From positions 1 through 48,295 of the forward strand of contig JACRLY010000094.1 in assembly GCA_016219595.1 (NCBI GenBank): a DNA stretch of 48,295 nucleotides. The letters are read 5' to 3'. The position numbers were made by a program, and so were the translations under genes. Positions 1 to 8,472 of the stretch are shown piece by piece (the stretch's first letter is position 1; each line of letters begins with the position of its first letter). This DNA comes from Ignavibacteriota bacterium (GTDB lineage: Bacteria; Bacteroidota; Ignavibacteria; Kapaibacteriales; UBA2268). Below the pieces are notes generated by a model that searched no databases, was not told where the DNA came from, and saw only the letters and a program-made list of their open reading frames with translations.

Positions 1-289
1 TTTCGATGATGAAATCCGTTACAAGGTCTGCGGGTGCTGATACCCATCGGTGATAATAATAATTCTGGACTTTTGCTTCATCCCAGATAGCCATAATATG
101 TTCTGTATTAAGTTGGTCACTGCACGAAAAATTCCTGATTTGCAGAGTACCCGGTATATTTATTATGTCGGTGGATTTTACCGTTTCCTGGTGTAAACGG
201 TAATAACTTATTTCGGGATATTCCGATTTGAGCGAAATACAGCCATATAAAACCGGAATGAAAATAATATATTTGAAAAAATTTTTCAT
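1..289 (-). CDS. ABC-transport auxiliary lipoprotein (PqiC/MlaD-partner type), 3' end cut by window edge
   Basis: Reading from the ATG at 289 leftward gives 96 open codons that run off the window. The protein starts with a short hydrophobic signal (residues 4-15) and a lipobox LYGC with Cys17, so it should be an outer- or inner-membrane-anchored lipoprotein. A YYRL segment follows about ten residues later, and the visible end contains a YYYHRW-SAPADLV stretch that matches the conserved core of the ABC_trans_aux family (PF03886). These lipoproteins partner MlaD/Mce substrate-binding proteins and an ABC permease/ATPase in lipid traffic between membranes. That partnership is family knowledge; the partner genes would lie beyond the left edge. 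An overlapping reading frame starting at 299 is not the gene. The family call rests on pattern recognition of about 96 residues. Confidence 0.72.
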   Translation of the reverse strand, partial: MKNFFKYIIFIPVLYGCISLKSEYPEISYYRLHQETVKSTDIINIPGTLQIRNFSCSDQLNTEHIMAIWDEAKVQNYYYHRWVSAPADLVTDFIIE

Positions 290-342
290 TACAGTACATT
301 TCAATTTATTGAAAGCATTGCATTTCATATATTTTTATCTTG

Positions 343-350
343 TATTTTTG
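343..350 (+). promoter_or_regulatory. possible Bacteroidota-type -7 element
   Basis: TATTTTTG matches the TAnnTTTG -7 consensus used by the Bacteroidota primary sigma factor. A TTG lies at 318-320 in roughly the place of the -33 element, with slightly long spacing. It would drive the phosphatase gene with an untranslated leader of about 200 bases. This is weak evidence in such AT-rich DNA. Confidence 0.25.
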
Positions 351-482
351 CAATAACCCTTTGTCAGCGGAACATAAATTATCATTAAAATTAATATAAT
401 TCCATGACAAAGAAAAATGGAAATTTTTATTTTGTAATTAACTGATTAATATCATTAAGGTGGTAATCATTATATAAAAGAA

Positions 483-540
483 AACCCCCTTAATCCCCCT
501 TTGAAAAAGGGGGCTTAGATTCTTCGCTGACGCTCAGAAT
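483..540. repeat. dispersed C-rich/G-rich palindromic repeat upstream of lpxH
   Basis: Arms CCCCCTT (495-501) and AAGGGGG (507-513) form a 7-bp stem with a 5-base loop. They are preceded by a second C-run (485-489) and followed by TTCTTCGCTGACGCTCAGAA. This composition contrasts sharply with the AT-rich surroundings. Similar C-run/G-run palindromes are scattered intergenic repeats in many Bacteroidota/Chlorobiota genomes. The repeat abuts the ribosome binding site of the downstream phosphatase gene. Confidence 0.6.
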
Positions 541-553
541 GACAAGAGGAAAA

Positions 554-1288
554 ATGATTTACTTCATTTCGGACATACACCTTGGAATACTCGAAAGGAG
601 TGCTGATGCACCCAGAGAGGAATTGCTCGTTAAATACCTGAAATCAATAGTAAAGGACTGTGAAGTACTATATATTGTAGGGGATTTGTTCGATTATTGG
701 TTCGAGTATAAGACAGTCATACCAAAATACTTTTACCGTACTCTCGAAGCATTGAAATGGCTCAGGGTTCATAATGTCAAAATCGAATACCTGATGGGCA
801 ACCATGACTTCGGGCATAAGGATTTTTTTGAAACTGAATTGGGAATCCCGATTTATAAGGAAGATATAGTAAGAGAACATTCCGGTAAGAAGTTTTATAT
901 ATCTCACGGGGACGGCAAAGCTAACAATGATGCCGGATATAAAATCCTGAAGAAAATAATGAGGAATCGCTTTTCATTGTGGCTTTATCTAAAACTTCAC
1001 CCAAACATCGGCATCCGTCTTGCCTCTTCATCATCACGTAAAAGCAGGGGATATACATCAAACAAGCATTATGGGAAAACAGAGGGGATGGAAGACTTTG
1101 CTGAAGCCAGGATTAATGAAGGATTCGATTATGTTATTATGGGACACAGGCACCGCCTTATTGAAAAGAAAATCGGAAAGGGTTATTACTATAATCTTGG
1201 GACATGGCTCGAAAAGCCGGTTTTCGGCTGCTTTGACGGTAATGAGTTTAAGATTAGAGAGGTGGAAGAATATTTGAATATCAGCTAA
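554..1288 (+). CDS. lpxH: UDP-2,3-diacylglucosamine diphosphatase-like metallophosphoesterase (LpxH family)
   Basis: The 244-residue product has the full calcineurin-like metal-binding set: DIH (residues 7-9), GDLFD (43-47), GNHD (82-85), SHGD (117-120) and GHRH (197-200). Length and the GDLFDYWFEY segment fit LpxH, which hydrolyses UDP-2,3-diacylglucosamine to lipid X in lipid A synthesis at the inner face of the cytoplasmic membrane. The start is placed at ATG 554 because AGAGGA lies at 545-550. An in-frame ATG at 539 is inside the upstream repeat and has no ribosome binding site. The gene overlaps the convergent zinc-ribbon gene by 8 bases at the 3' ends. A LpxH-like paralogue with another substrate cannot be excluded without checking for other lpxH or lpxI genes in the genome. 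Confidence 0.85.
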   Translation: MIYFISDIHLGILERSADAPREELLVKYLKSIVKDCEVLYIVGDLFDYWFEYKTVIPKYFYRTLEALKWLRVHNVKIEYLMGNHDFGHKDFFETELGIPIYKEDIVREHSGKKFYISHGDGKANNDAGYKILKKIMRNRFSLWLYLKLHPNIGIRLASSSSRKSRGYTSNKHYGKTEGMEDFAEARINEGFDYVIMGHRHRLIEKKIGKGYYYNLGTWLEKPVFGCFDGNEFKIREVEEYLNIS

Positions 1289-1526
1289 ATTCCAACAACT
1301 CTGCTTCAATTTTTCTTTTTGGTGACTTCGGATTGTAAATCATTTTATAAACAGAATCATAAGTTTCAGGACTAAAAAAATTAGCTTCGCACCTGTCACA
1401 AATTTTTGCAGGGATATTTTTTACGGCATAGATGTGTCCGTTAATTTCAAGCACATGATTGACAATTCCCTCATGAAAGCTTTCACTGCCGCAGTTATTA
1501 CATTTATCTTTCATATCATTTTCCAT
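1281..1526 (-). CDS. YgiT-type zinc-ribbon protein (MqsA-like antitoxin N-domain)
   Basis: An 81-residue protein with two CxxC pairs (Cys9/Cys12 and Cys43/Cys46), the zinc-binding layout of YgiT/MqsA-type proteins. Full MqsA carries a C-terminal HTH domain for DNA binding; here only the ribbon and a short acidic tail remain, as in many stand-alone YgiT-type entries. Its ATG shares one base with the stop of the upstream exported protein (TAATG), so translation is probably coupled. No MqsR, HigB or DUF4258 toxin is adjacent, so it is either an orphan or paired with an unrecognised partner. An alternative ATG lies at 1514. Confidence 0.65.
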   Translation of the reverse strand: MENDMKDKCNNCGSESFHEGIVNHVLEINGHIYAVKNIPAKICDRCEANFFSPETYDSVYKMIYNPKSPKRKIEAELLEFS

Positions 1527-2524
1527 TAATATACAATTTCACTTTTATCAATTATTTCCCAAACTCGATCATTTTTGATTAATCTCAAAGTAATTGATCT
1601 ATCATTAATCCATGTATATACACGTGCTTCTGTATAATTAAAATTAAGTGATATATTTTCAATTAAAGGATTAGTTTCTATTCTATAGAAATCTGCATGA
1701 AAACTAGTTATTATTGTTATAAAATGGTTGATAAAATCCAATCTTTTGTTAAATTCTTTACTTTCAATAAATTCATCTTTGAGCGAATTATAATGATGTC
1801 TTTTACCTAAAAATTCTTTTATTACTGTTGAAAAATCATTTGAACAAAATATGATTTTATATCCTTTAATAAAGATACTCGGATTGAAACCTAAAATTAA
1901 AAATTTAGACTTTACATTAAGATAAATTGTATCCTTTTCAGAAATTAAATTACTATAACTGTAGGGCCCTTTATGTGTCTCTTCTTGATATAACTCAATA
2001 GGTACTTTATCTTGAATTATCAAATATTTTTTATCAGAATAAAAATTATAATCTGTTAATATTGTATTATTATATTTAGGAATACGTAGAATTGAACCAA
2101 TGTCAAGTGGTTTGAATATTTTATAAAAAATATTATATGCTTCTTTCTCAAATTGTGGTTTTGATTGATATTCAATTGAATCAAAGGGTGCTGATTCTTC
2201 TGCAAAAGCATCTAAAAACTCTTTTAACATTTCATAAGATTTCATTCGATAAGCAGCTTCGAGAAAAGTTAATTCTTTTATTTGATATTTATAATCATCA
2301 TAATCCTTAGTTTTTAAATCATTAATTATTTTCAAATACTTTTTTAAATTGATTTTACTCTTTAATAAGTTTAGATTTCGAGATACATTTCCTATAAATT
2401 CATAATTATGGTAATCATTTTCATCATTAGTTTGAATTGAAGCTAATGGATTTCCTAGAAGCAGAATTATTACAATAAACAGTATTTTATAATATGTTCT
2501 TTTGTTATTCATATAAGTAAACAT
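1526..2524 (-). CDS. exported protein of unknown function
   Basis: A 332-residue protein with an N-terminal hydrophobic segment (about residues 13-25, ILFIVIILLLG) suggesting a Sec signal peptide. ATG 2512 would give a more typical signal n-region (MNNKRTYYK). The mature part is rich in Lys, Tyr and Asp with no recognised catalytic motif or repeat. The C-terminal 60 residues look like a compact alpha/beta segment ending in VWEIIDKSEIVY. The TAATG junction with the zinc-ribbon gene downstream implies one transcript. I do not recognise the family. Confidence 0.6.
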   Translation of the reverse strand: MFTYMNNKRTYYKILFIVIILLLGNPLASIQTNDENDYHNYEFIGNVSRNLNLLKSKINLKKYLKIINDLKTKDYDDYKYQIKELTFLEAAYRMKSYEMLKEFLDAFAEESAPFDSIEYQSKPQFEKEAYNIFYKIFKPLDIGSILRIPKYNNTILTDYNFYSDKKYLIIQDKVPIELYQEETHKGPYSYSNLISEKDTIYLNVKSKFLILGFNPSIFIKGYKIIFCSNDFSTVIKEFLGKRHHYNSLKDEFIESKEFNKRLDFINHFITIITSFHADFYRIETNPLIENISLNFNYTEARVYTWINDRSITLRLIKNDRVWEIIDKSEIVY

Positions 2525-2595
2525 GATAAAGTTTATTTACAAAAATAGAATTTTCAATTTAATATATACAATTAATTTAACCTTATCAAATCCCT

Positions 2596-2719
2596 TTAAC
2601 CTTAGTAAAAGAATAAACCGCCGATATACAACCTTATTACCTTATTATTTGATTGCATTTTATTATTTATAAGGTAATAAGGTTAAATGTGGTTATCAAA
2701 GAGCTTTTACTAAGGTTAA
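2596..2719. repeat. nested perfect inverted repeats (MITE-like)
   Basis: The outer arms TTAACCTTAGTAAAAG (2596-2611) and CTTTTACTAAGGTTAA (2704-2719) are a perfect 16-bp inverted repeat. A second perfect 16-bp pair lies inside it: AACCTTATTACCTTAT (2630-2645) and ATAAGGTAATAAGGTT (2669-2684). Both arm sets share the AACCTTA start. The element fills most of the 314-base gap between the exported-protein gene (divergent) and the MFS gene. It encodes nothing. It could be a non-autonomous transposable element or a strong cruciform/RNA hairpin. Confidence 0.65.
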
Positions 2720-2838
2720 TTAGGATAATTAATTTTAAATTATTTGGGAAAATTCTAACAAACCTTTTATTCTACACATCAATTTGTTAATTTTATTAAA
2801 TGCAATTTTTAAGAACAGAAATTTAGTAAAATTGTAGT

Positions 2839-4215
2839 ATGGAAGAATATAATCCTGCTGTAAAGAGAGCAGTAATAATATCTGCAACTTTAAGTTCCTT
2901 TTTGACACCATTCATGGCATCTTCAATTAACATTGCCCTGCCGACAATAGGAAAAGAGTTCGGAATGAGTGCTATATTTTTAAGCTGGGTGGCAAGCACA
3001 TATCTTTTGACTGCTGCTATGTTCCTCGTTCCATTAGGCAAGGTGGCTGACATATACGGCAGGAAGAAAATCTTTTTGTTGGGATTAATCATTTATACAG
3101 CATCAGCCATTTTTTGTGCAGCATCAAACGGAGGATTGATGATAATCATAGGACGCATAATCCAGGGGATTGGCGGAGCAATGATTTTCGGAACGGGTAT
3201 ATCTCTAATTACTTCAGTAGTTCCTGCGAATGAAAGAGGAAAAATAATAGGCATCACAATTTCGATGGTTTATGCCGGATTGTCGCTTGGTCCTTTTCTT
3301 GGAGGAGTATTAACACATAATTTCGGATGGAGGAGCGTTTTTATTTTTAATGTGCCATTGGGTTCCATCGCTATTTATTATGTTATGTTTAAACTCAAAG
3401 GAGATTGGGCAGAAGCCAAAGGTGAGAAACTCGATTATACCGGTTCTGTTATTTACGGATTGTCCCTCGTTATGCTGATGTATGGGTTATCACAGCTCCC
3501 AAAGACATTAGGTTTCATTTTGGTCACTGCCGGATTAGCCGGTATTTTATTATTCATTATTTGGGAATTGAGGATTGATAATCCTGTTTTGAATATGAAT
3601 TTATTCAGAAACAACACTGTATTTGCTTTTTCAAACTTTGCTGCATTGATAAATTATAGTGCAACTTTTGCAATTACATTTTTACTTAGTCTTTATTTGC
3701 AATACATTAAACTTTTAACTCCCCAGGCAGCAGGTGTCATACTCGTTACACAGCCGATTGTCATGGCGGTATTTGCTCCTATTTCAGGAAGGCTTTCTGA
3801 CAAAATTGAATCCAGAATAATTGCATCAATAGGTATGGGATTGACTGTAATAGGTTTGGTTTTGCTGACATTACTGACAGAAAATTCAGGAAAAATTTAT
3901 ATAATTACTTGTTTAATTATTCTCGGTCTCGGATTCGGATTATTTTCCTCGCCAAATACAAATGCGGTGATGAGTTCTGTCGAAAGGAAATATTATGGAA
4001 TTGCATCTGCTACTGTCAGTACAATGCGTTTAATAGGGCAGATGCTTAGCATGGGCATTGCAATGCTGGTTATCGCTGTTATGATTGGAAATGTGCAAAT
4101 AAAACCTGAATATCATTCACAGTTAATGGCAAGCATGAAAATCATCTTTACAATTTTTGTGGTGCTTTGCACAATAGGAATATTTGCATCATTAGCCAGA
4201 GGAAAGCATTTATAA
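2839..4215 (+). CDS. MFS drug/metabolite exporter (DHA2, EmrB/QacA-like)
   Basis: A 458-residue integral membrane protein with the MFS motif A loop GKVADIYGRKK after the second membrane segment, GRIIQGIGGA in the fourth segment, and the antiporter motif C region (GLSLGPFLGGVL) in the fifth. These are typical of the 14-segment DHA2 group of proton-coupled exporters in the cytoplasmic membrane. The N-terminal ALPTIG motif of that group is also present. There is no adjacent membrane-fusion protein or TetR regulator, so the substrate cannot be inferred. It stands alone, downstream of the nested inverted repeat. Confidence 0.88.
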   Translation: MEEYNPAVKRAVIISATLSSFLTPFMASSINIALPTIGKEFGMSAIFLSWVASTYLLTAAMFLVPLGKVADIYGRKKIFLLGLIIYTASAIFCAASNGGLMIIIGRIIQGIGGAMIFGTGISLITSVVPANERGKIIGITISMVYAGLSLGPFLGGVLTHNFGWRSVFIFNVPLGSIAIYYVMFKLKGDWAEAKGEKLDYTGSVIYGLSLVMLMYGLSQLPKTLGFILVTAGLAGILLFIIWELRIDNPVLNMNLFRNNTVFAFSNFAALINYSATFAITFLLSLYLQYIKLLTPQAAGVILVTQPIVMAVFAPISGRLSDKIESRIIASIGMGLTVIGLVLLTLLTENSGKIYIITCLIILGLGFGLFSSPNTNAVMSSVERKYYGIASATVSTMRLIGQMLSMGIAMLVIAVMIGNVQIKPEYHSQLMASMKIIFTIFVVLCTIGIFASLARGKHL

Positions 4216-4270
4216 ATTATTTCACATACAATAACTATAACTTCAATTTTTCCGCCTCCCCGAAATTTTG

Positions 4271-4278
4271 TAATTTTG
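4271..4278 (+). promoter_or_regulatory. possible -7 promoter element of the corA transcript
   Basis: TAATTTTG fits TAnnTTTG and lies about 170 bases before the CorA start, so the transcript would carry a long leader containing a 25-codon ORF. No good -33 TTG is visible at the expected distance. Confidence 0.28.
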
Positions 4279-4314
4279 AAGATTATTTAATAACAAAGGA
4301 GTTAAAACTCAAAG

Positions 4315-4392
4315 ATGAACGACCCTTGTGGTAGTTGTAGATACAGTTTAAATAGTACAAGCTTTATTCCCCGCACGAATACTTCATATTAA
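4315..4392 (+). CDS. short leader ORF upstream of corA (25 aa)
   Basis: ATG 4315 opens a 25-codon frame (MNDPCGSCRYSL...) ending in TAA at 4390-4392, 50 bases before the CorA start. AAGGAG occurs at 4296-4301 but is rather far from the ATG. It has no homology I recognise. Short translated leaders control Mg transporter genes in enterobacteria (MgtL, CorL), so a regulatory leader peptide is possible, but chance is an equally good explanation. Confidence 0.25.
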   Translation: MNDPCGSCRYSLNSTSFIPRTNTSY

Positions 4393-4442
4393 CCTAATGT
4401 GAAATCTTCATGCGAGGCAAAAGCCATAACGTGGAGGTTAAC

Positions 4443-5432
4443 ATGATTACTTTTTGGAAACAACAGAAAGGCAGTTTTCAGCAAATCCAGGACAGCGAAG
4501 AAAATTGTTTGATTAAAGTTGTTGCACCCGATGCAGATGAATTTGAATTCCTTGTTAATAAGTTAGGTCTCGATATTGACCTGATTCATGATATTCTTGA
4601 CATTGACGAAGTTGCAAGAATTGACAAAGAAAATGGCACGACCGCAATTATAATGAGGATTCCTATATTCACACCGACTGAAGAGATTCCGTTCAGAACG
4701 ATTCCTTTCGGTATAATTTTACACCGGGGTTACCTGCTCATTATTTGCCTGCATGACAGTGCCATACTCGATGATATTCTTACGAACAAGATTCGTAATG
4801 TTACCATGACAAATTATACCGATTATATTCTGAATATTTTCAACCGTTCGGCATATTACTTTTTGAAGCATCTGAAGGAAATCAACCGAAGGACCTATGT
4901 TGTCGAGCGTAACCTGAGAAAATCGGTAGAGAACAGTGCATTAATCGAATTATTGGCGATGGAAAAATCACTGGTTTATTTCACCACTTCATTGCAGGGT
5001 AATCAATACCTGTTAGATAAATTTCCGCGTCTTGCCCAACTTTATCTGGATCCTGATGAGACCGATTTTTTGGAGGAAGTTCAAAACGATATAAAACAGG
5101 CTCTCGAAATGGGGAATATATACAGCAACATTTTGAGCGGAATGATGGACGCCTTTGCTTCGGTAATTTCAAATAACCTTAACGTTGTTATTAAGCAGCT
5201 CACATTTATCTCGCTGATTCTTATGATACCGACACTAATCGTCAGCACTTACGGCATGAATATAGGACTGCCTTTCCAGGGTTCTCCTTATGCTTTTGCA
5301 TTTATTATGGGAGTGTCTGCTATATTATCAGTTATCGGTATTTTGCTATTCCGCAAGTCATCTATATCTATCAGCCGTGTCCCAAGAAAGTTTTTCAGCA
5401 GTAATAAAGCGGTGGTGAATAAGGAAGGATGA
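4443..5432 (+). CDS. corA: CorA-family Mg/Co/Ni transport protein
   Basis: A 329-residue protein with the CorA signature: a long cytoplasmic N-terminal alpha/beta domain and helical stalk, then two C-terminal membrane segments with the pore motif YGMN (within TYGMNIGLPF) after the first. It forms a pentameric divalent-cation channel in the cytoplasmic membrane. Start ATG 4443 is preferred because GGAGG lies at 4433-4437; an in-frame ATG at 4410 lacks such a site. The Glu of the usual GMN-xx-(M/P)E loop is not obvious here, so ion preference is open. Confidence 0.9.
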   Translation: MITFWKQQKGSFQQIQDSEENCLIKVVAPDADEFEFLVNKLGLDIDLIHDILDIDEVARIDKENGTTAIIMRIPIFTPTEEIPFRTIPFGIILHRGYLLIICLHDSAILDDILTNKIRNVTMTNYTDYILNIFNRSAYYFLKHLKEINRRTYVVERNLRKSVENSALIELLAMEKSLVYFTTSLQGNQYLLDKFPRLAQLYLDPDETDFLEEVQNDIKQALEMGNIYSNILSGMMDAFASVISNNLNVVIKQLTFISLILMIPTLIVSTYGMNIGLPFQGSPYAFAFIMGVSAILSVIGILLFRKSSISISRVPRKFFSSNKAVVNKEG

Positions 5433-5496
5433 TGCGATTATCACACTTTATATATATTTGGGCTCAGAAATTTTTTTTTATTACGAAAAATTATAT

Positions 5497-5516
5497 TTAT
5501 GGCAAATTCGCCATAA
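5497..5516. terminator. possible bidirectional terminator between corA and lgt
   Basis: TTATGGC (5497-5503) and GCCATAA (5510-5516) form a 7-bp stem with a 6-base loop between the convergent genes. A T-run lies at 5471-5479 on the far side. Only a weak hairpin. Confidence 0.35.
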
Positions 5517-5529
5517 TTGAAAATTCTTA

Positions 5530-6333
5530 TTAATCCTTGATTCTTTTCTTCCCCATCCATGCTCTATACAGAAAATAAATTCCGAGTATGATAAACGGAA
5601 TACTGAGGATTTGTCCCATGTCCAACGGCATAGAGGCTTCGAATGCTTCCTGTTCTTTTTTTAGGAATTCAAGAATAAACCGGGCTGTGAAAACCGTTGT
5701 AAGAAAGAATCCGAAAAGCTCACCATCAGGCAATGCGGATTTGTATTTTTTATATCTGAAAAACAAGTATAAAAAGATAGCGAGGTAGCTAAAAGCTTCG
5801 TAAAGCTGTGCCGGGTGGCGGGGTATGGCATCTACACGCTGAAACACAACAGCCCAGGGCAAATCGGATGCCTTGCCGATTATTTCGGAATTCATAAAAT
5901 TTCCTGTGCGAATGAATAATCCGGCAAGCGCAACTACAATGACAATCCTGTCGAGTGTCCATAACCAACTTATGTTTTTTCGTTTTCTCGAATAATACCA
6001 TAACCCGAAAATGATTCCGATTGCGGCTCCGTGACTTGCCAGTCCGCCTTTCCATACCATTATTATTTCGAGTGGATGCGAAAGATAATAAACCGGGTCA
6101 TAGAATAAACAATGTCCAAGTCTTGCTCCGACAACTGTCGAGATAATCATTGTTATTGTCAATGCTTCAAGGTCTTTTTGTGTTTTATTTTCGCTTTTGA
6201 ATACCCAGGACATAATCTGGTATCCTGCTATGAATGCAAGTGAGAAAAGAAGTCCGTACCATCTGATTGAAATTGAACCTATATGAAATATTTCCGGATT
6301 TGCATTCCAGTTGATTATTGCCATTATGTCCAT
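5530..6333 (-). CDS. lgt: prolipoprotein diacylglyceryl transferase
   Basis: A 267-residue polytopic membrane enzyme that transfers diacylglycerol from phosphatidylglycerol to the lipobox Cys of prolipoproteins. Visible signatures are GGLASHGAAIG, the essential RTGNFMNSE block, and HPAQLYEA near the C-terminal third. These contain the conserved His, Arg and Asn residues of the family. ATG 6333 is chosen: it gives MDIMAIINWNANPEIFHIG, the normal Lgt N-terminus, and leaves 25 bases to nadK. The longer frame to 6432 would overlap nadK by 74 bases and adds residues unlike Lgt. ATG 6324 is an alternative. The gene lies downstream of nadK and pfkA on the same strand. Confidence 0.93.
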   Translation of the reverse strand: MDIMAIINWNANPEIFHIGSISIRWYGLLFSLAFIAGYQIMSWVFKSENKTQKDLEALTITMIISTVVGARLGHCLFYDPVYYLSHPLEIIMVWKGGLASHGAAIGIIFGLWYYSRKRKNISWLWTLDRIVIVVALAGLFIRTGNFMNSEIIGKASDLPWAVVFQRVDAIPRHPAQLYEAFSYLAIFLYLFFRYKKYKSALPDGELFGFFLTTVFTARFILEFLKKEQEAFEASMPLDMGQILSIPFIILGIYFLYRAWMGKKRIKD

Positions 6334-6358
6334 TATATTTATCCGATAAATTGAAATA

Positions 6359-7258
6359 TTATTCCAAAATTCTTCCCTCGATGGGATTATTTTCGCTGTC
6401 AACAACATTGACAGCCCACAAAAGTTTAGCACGAATCAAATCGAAATAAGAGCTTTCAAGCGGTTTAATCAGTTTCACTTTTGCATCCGATTTCCTGATT
6501 TTAACTTTATCTCCGTTTTTTACAGTTTTGCTGATTTGTCCGTCAGCCACCAATGATGCATCTCCGGTAGGAGAGTTCACAACGAGCACTACTTCGCTGG
6601 AATCGGGTATAACCAATGGACGTAAAGTCAACGAATGAGGTGAAATCGGCGTCATGCATATTACCTCCGTCGCAGGTGTTATTATCGGTCCTCCGCATGA
6701 TAATGAATAAGCAGTCGAACCGGTCGGTGTGGTAATAATCAAACCGTCTGCCCGAAGTGAACCGATAAAATGGTCGTTGACATACCCGTCGAGTGTAATC
6801 ATACGTGAAGAATCTTTTTTTTCTATGACAAAATCATTGAGTGAAAAAATCTTCTCATCTCCAAAATCCGTTTCAAGGACTGTACGGTCAACAACACGAT
6901 AATTACCTCTCATCAAATCATTAAGAGACTTATCGAGCTGATTCACTGAAAACTCAGCAAGAAAGCCAAGTTTACCTACATTGATACCCATAATGGGAAT
7001 ATCAGAACGAAGCATTATTCTTGAAGCGGACAGCATTGTTCCGTCCCCGCCGAAAGAAATTACTACATCTGCAAATTTTTCAAATTCTTCGTGGGTAAGC
7101 GGTTTTACGTAATCCCTGTTGTTTTTATCCAGCAGGTTGACGAGTGCAGGTCTGACAGCACACTCCGAACCGTAACTGCGGAGAATGCCGAGTGAGTAGT
7201 CAATCCATTTGATTGCTTCCGGCTTCCCGTTATTTTCAAAAATTCCGATATTTTTCAT
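6359..7258 (-). CDS. nadK: NAD kinase
   Basis: A 299-residue soluble enzyme phosphorylating NAD to NADP. The diagnostic GGDGT motif is at residues 70-74 with Asp72 as catalytic residue. PTGSTAYSLSCGGPI follows in the second domain, matching the NAD-binding block of bacterial and archaeal NadK. Length is normal. It sits between pfkA (44 bases upstream) and lgt (25 bases downstream), so the three are probably co-transcribed. With nadA and nadC elsewhere in the window, several NAD(P) steps are represented. Confidence 0.95.
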   Translation of the reverse strand: MKNIGIFENNGKPEAIKWIDYSLGILRSYGSECAVRPALVNLLDKNNRDYVKPLTHEEFEKFADVVISFGGDGTMLSASRIMLRSDIPIMGINVGKLGFLAEFSVNQLDKSLNDLMRGNYRVVDRTVLETDFGDEKIFSLNDFVIEKKDSSRMITLDGYVNDHFIGSLRADGLIITTPTGSTAYSLSCGGPIITPATEVICMTPISPHSLTLRPLVIPDSSEVVLVVNSPTGDASLVADGQISKTVKNGDKVKIRKSDAKVKLIKPLESSYFDLIRAKLLWAVNVVDSENNPIEGRILE

Positions 7259-7303
7259 TTATATGATTATTATTAAGTTCTACTTCATTATTAAATACGA
7301 ATA

Positions 7304-8263
7304 TTAAGTAAGAATATCAGCAAGCTGAATGAGATAATCGTTTATAGGTTTTCTCTTTGTCCAGGTTTCTTCTAAAGGAGTATAAGCGATTTCGTTGTTT
7401 ATTTCTCCCACCATCACATCGGTTTTGCCTGCAAGCAATGCATCGACAGCAGCGACACCAAGCCGGCTGGCAAGCACCCTGTCCCTAACTGTTGGGCTTC
7501 CTCCACGCTGTATATGTCCGAGTATCGTTACCTTGGCATCGATTTCATATTTTTCAATCAGTATCTGTGCAAATGTATTTGCTCCCCCGACTTCATCTCC
7601 TTCGCCTACTATTACGATTGTTCGTTGTTGTTTCCCTTGTGTTAAAATTCTCTGGTATAGCTGGTCGAGATTCGTTACAGTTTCAGGTACTGCTATAAAT
7701 TCCGCTCCTGCAGAAATCCCTACATCCATTGCAATGAAACCTGCATGACGTCCCATAACTTCGACAATAAATACCCTGCCGTGAGAATCCGCCGTATCAC
7801 GTATTTTGTCTATTGCTTCTGCTGCTGTATTTATTGCTGTATCAAATCCGATAGTATAATCAGTTCCGAATAAATCATTATCAATTGTACCGGGTGTTCC
7901 GACAATAGGAATCTGATGCTCGAGCCAGATGTCGTGGGCTCCGTGGAAAGTGCCGTCCCCGCCGCATGCTACTAATCCTTCTATACCGTAATCCTTTAGT
8001 TTTTCTGCAGCAGCAGCTCTTCCGCCCTTCTGCATAAATTCTTTCGAACGGCTCGTTTTGAGAACTGTTCCCCCTAAAGAAATCAGATTGGCAGTTTCCT
8101 TCTTACCGAGTTTCAGCATGTTTCCTTCAATCATTCCGGAATATCCACCGAGCACTCCGTAAACTTCAATCCCTTTTGCAAGTGAAGCACGCACTACTGC
8201 ACGAATTAGAGCATTCATTCCCGGTGCGTCGCCCCCGCTTGTGAAAACAGCAATTTTTTTCAT
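7304..8263 (-). CDS. pfkA: ATP-dependent 6-phosphofructokinase
   Basis: A 319-residue enzyme converting fructose 6-phosphate to fructose 1,6-bisphosphate. It has the SGGDAPGMNA start, GGDGT at residues 101-105 (Gly rather than Asp after the GGD core, so ATP- not pyrophosphate-type), PGTIDND at 124-130 with the catalytic Asp128, and VMGRHAGF. Length matches the short bacterial PfkA type. ATG 8263 is preferred over the in-frame GTG at 8269. It is the first gene of the minus-strand run pfkA-nadK-lgt. Confidence 0.95.
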   Translation of the reverse strand: MKKIAVFTSGGDAPGMNALIRAVVRASLAKGIEVYGVLGGYSGMIEGNMLKLGKKETANLISLGGTVLKTSRSKEFMQKGGRAAAAEKLKDYGIEGLVACGGDGTFHGAHDIWLEHQIPIVGTPGTIDNDLFGTDYTIGFDTAINTAAEAIDKIRDTADSHGRVFIVEVMGRHAGFIAMDVGISAGAEFIAVPETVTNLDQLYQRILTQGKQQRTIVIVGEGDEVGGANTFAQILIEKYEIDAKVTILGHIQRGGSPTVRDRVLASRLGVAAVDALLAGKTDVMVGEINNEIAYTPLEETWTKRKPINDYLIQLADILT

Positions 8264-8472
8264 ATTCACAGATTCATCGATATGATTTTAATATTTACCC
8301 ATTTAAAAATCAAAATTAACTAAATTTTCAGATAAAAAATATTCTATTTAGCATAGGGGTGAAATAATCACTTTCATATATTCAGGTAAAAATTTAAATT
8401 GTAGTACTCTTGAAAGCAAATAAAAAAATATCTTGAGAAAATAATCAATGTTCAACATAATGGAGTTATTAA

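Noticed and set aside
117-299. 60-codon frame on the minus strand
   Set aside because: It overlaps, in another frame, the ABC auxiliary lipoprotein gene (start 289), which has a lipobox and family motifs and stays open to the window edge.
4261-4442. Mg-sensing riboswitch (M-box) in front of corA
   Set aside because: None of the conserved M-box sequence blocks could be recognised; only a small GGCAAAAGCC hairpin is present.
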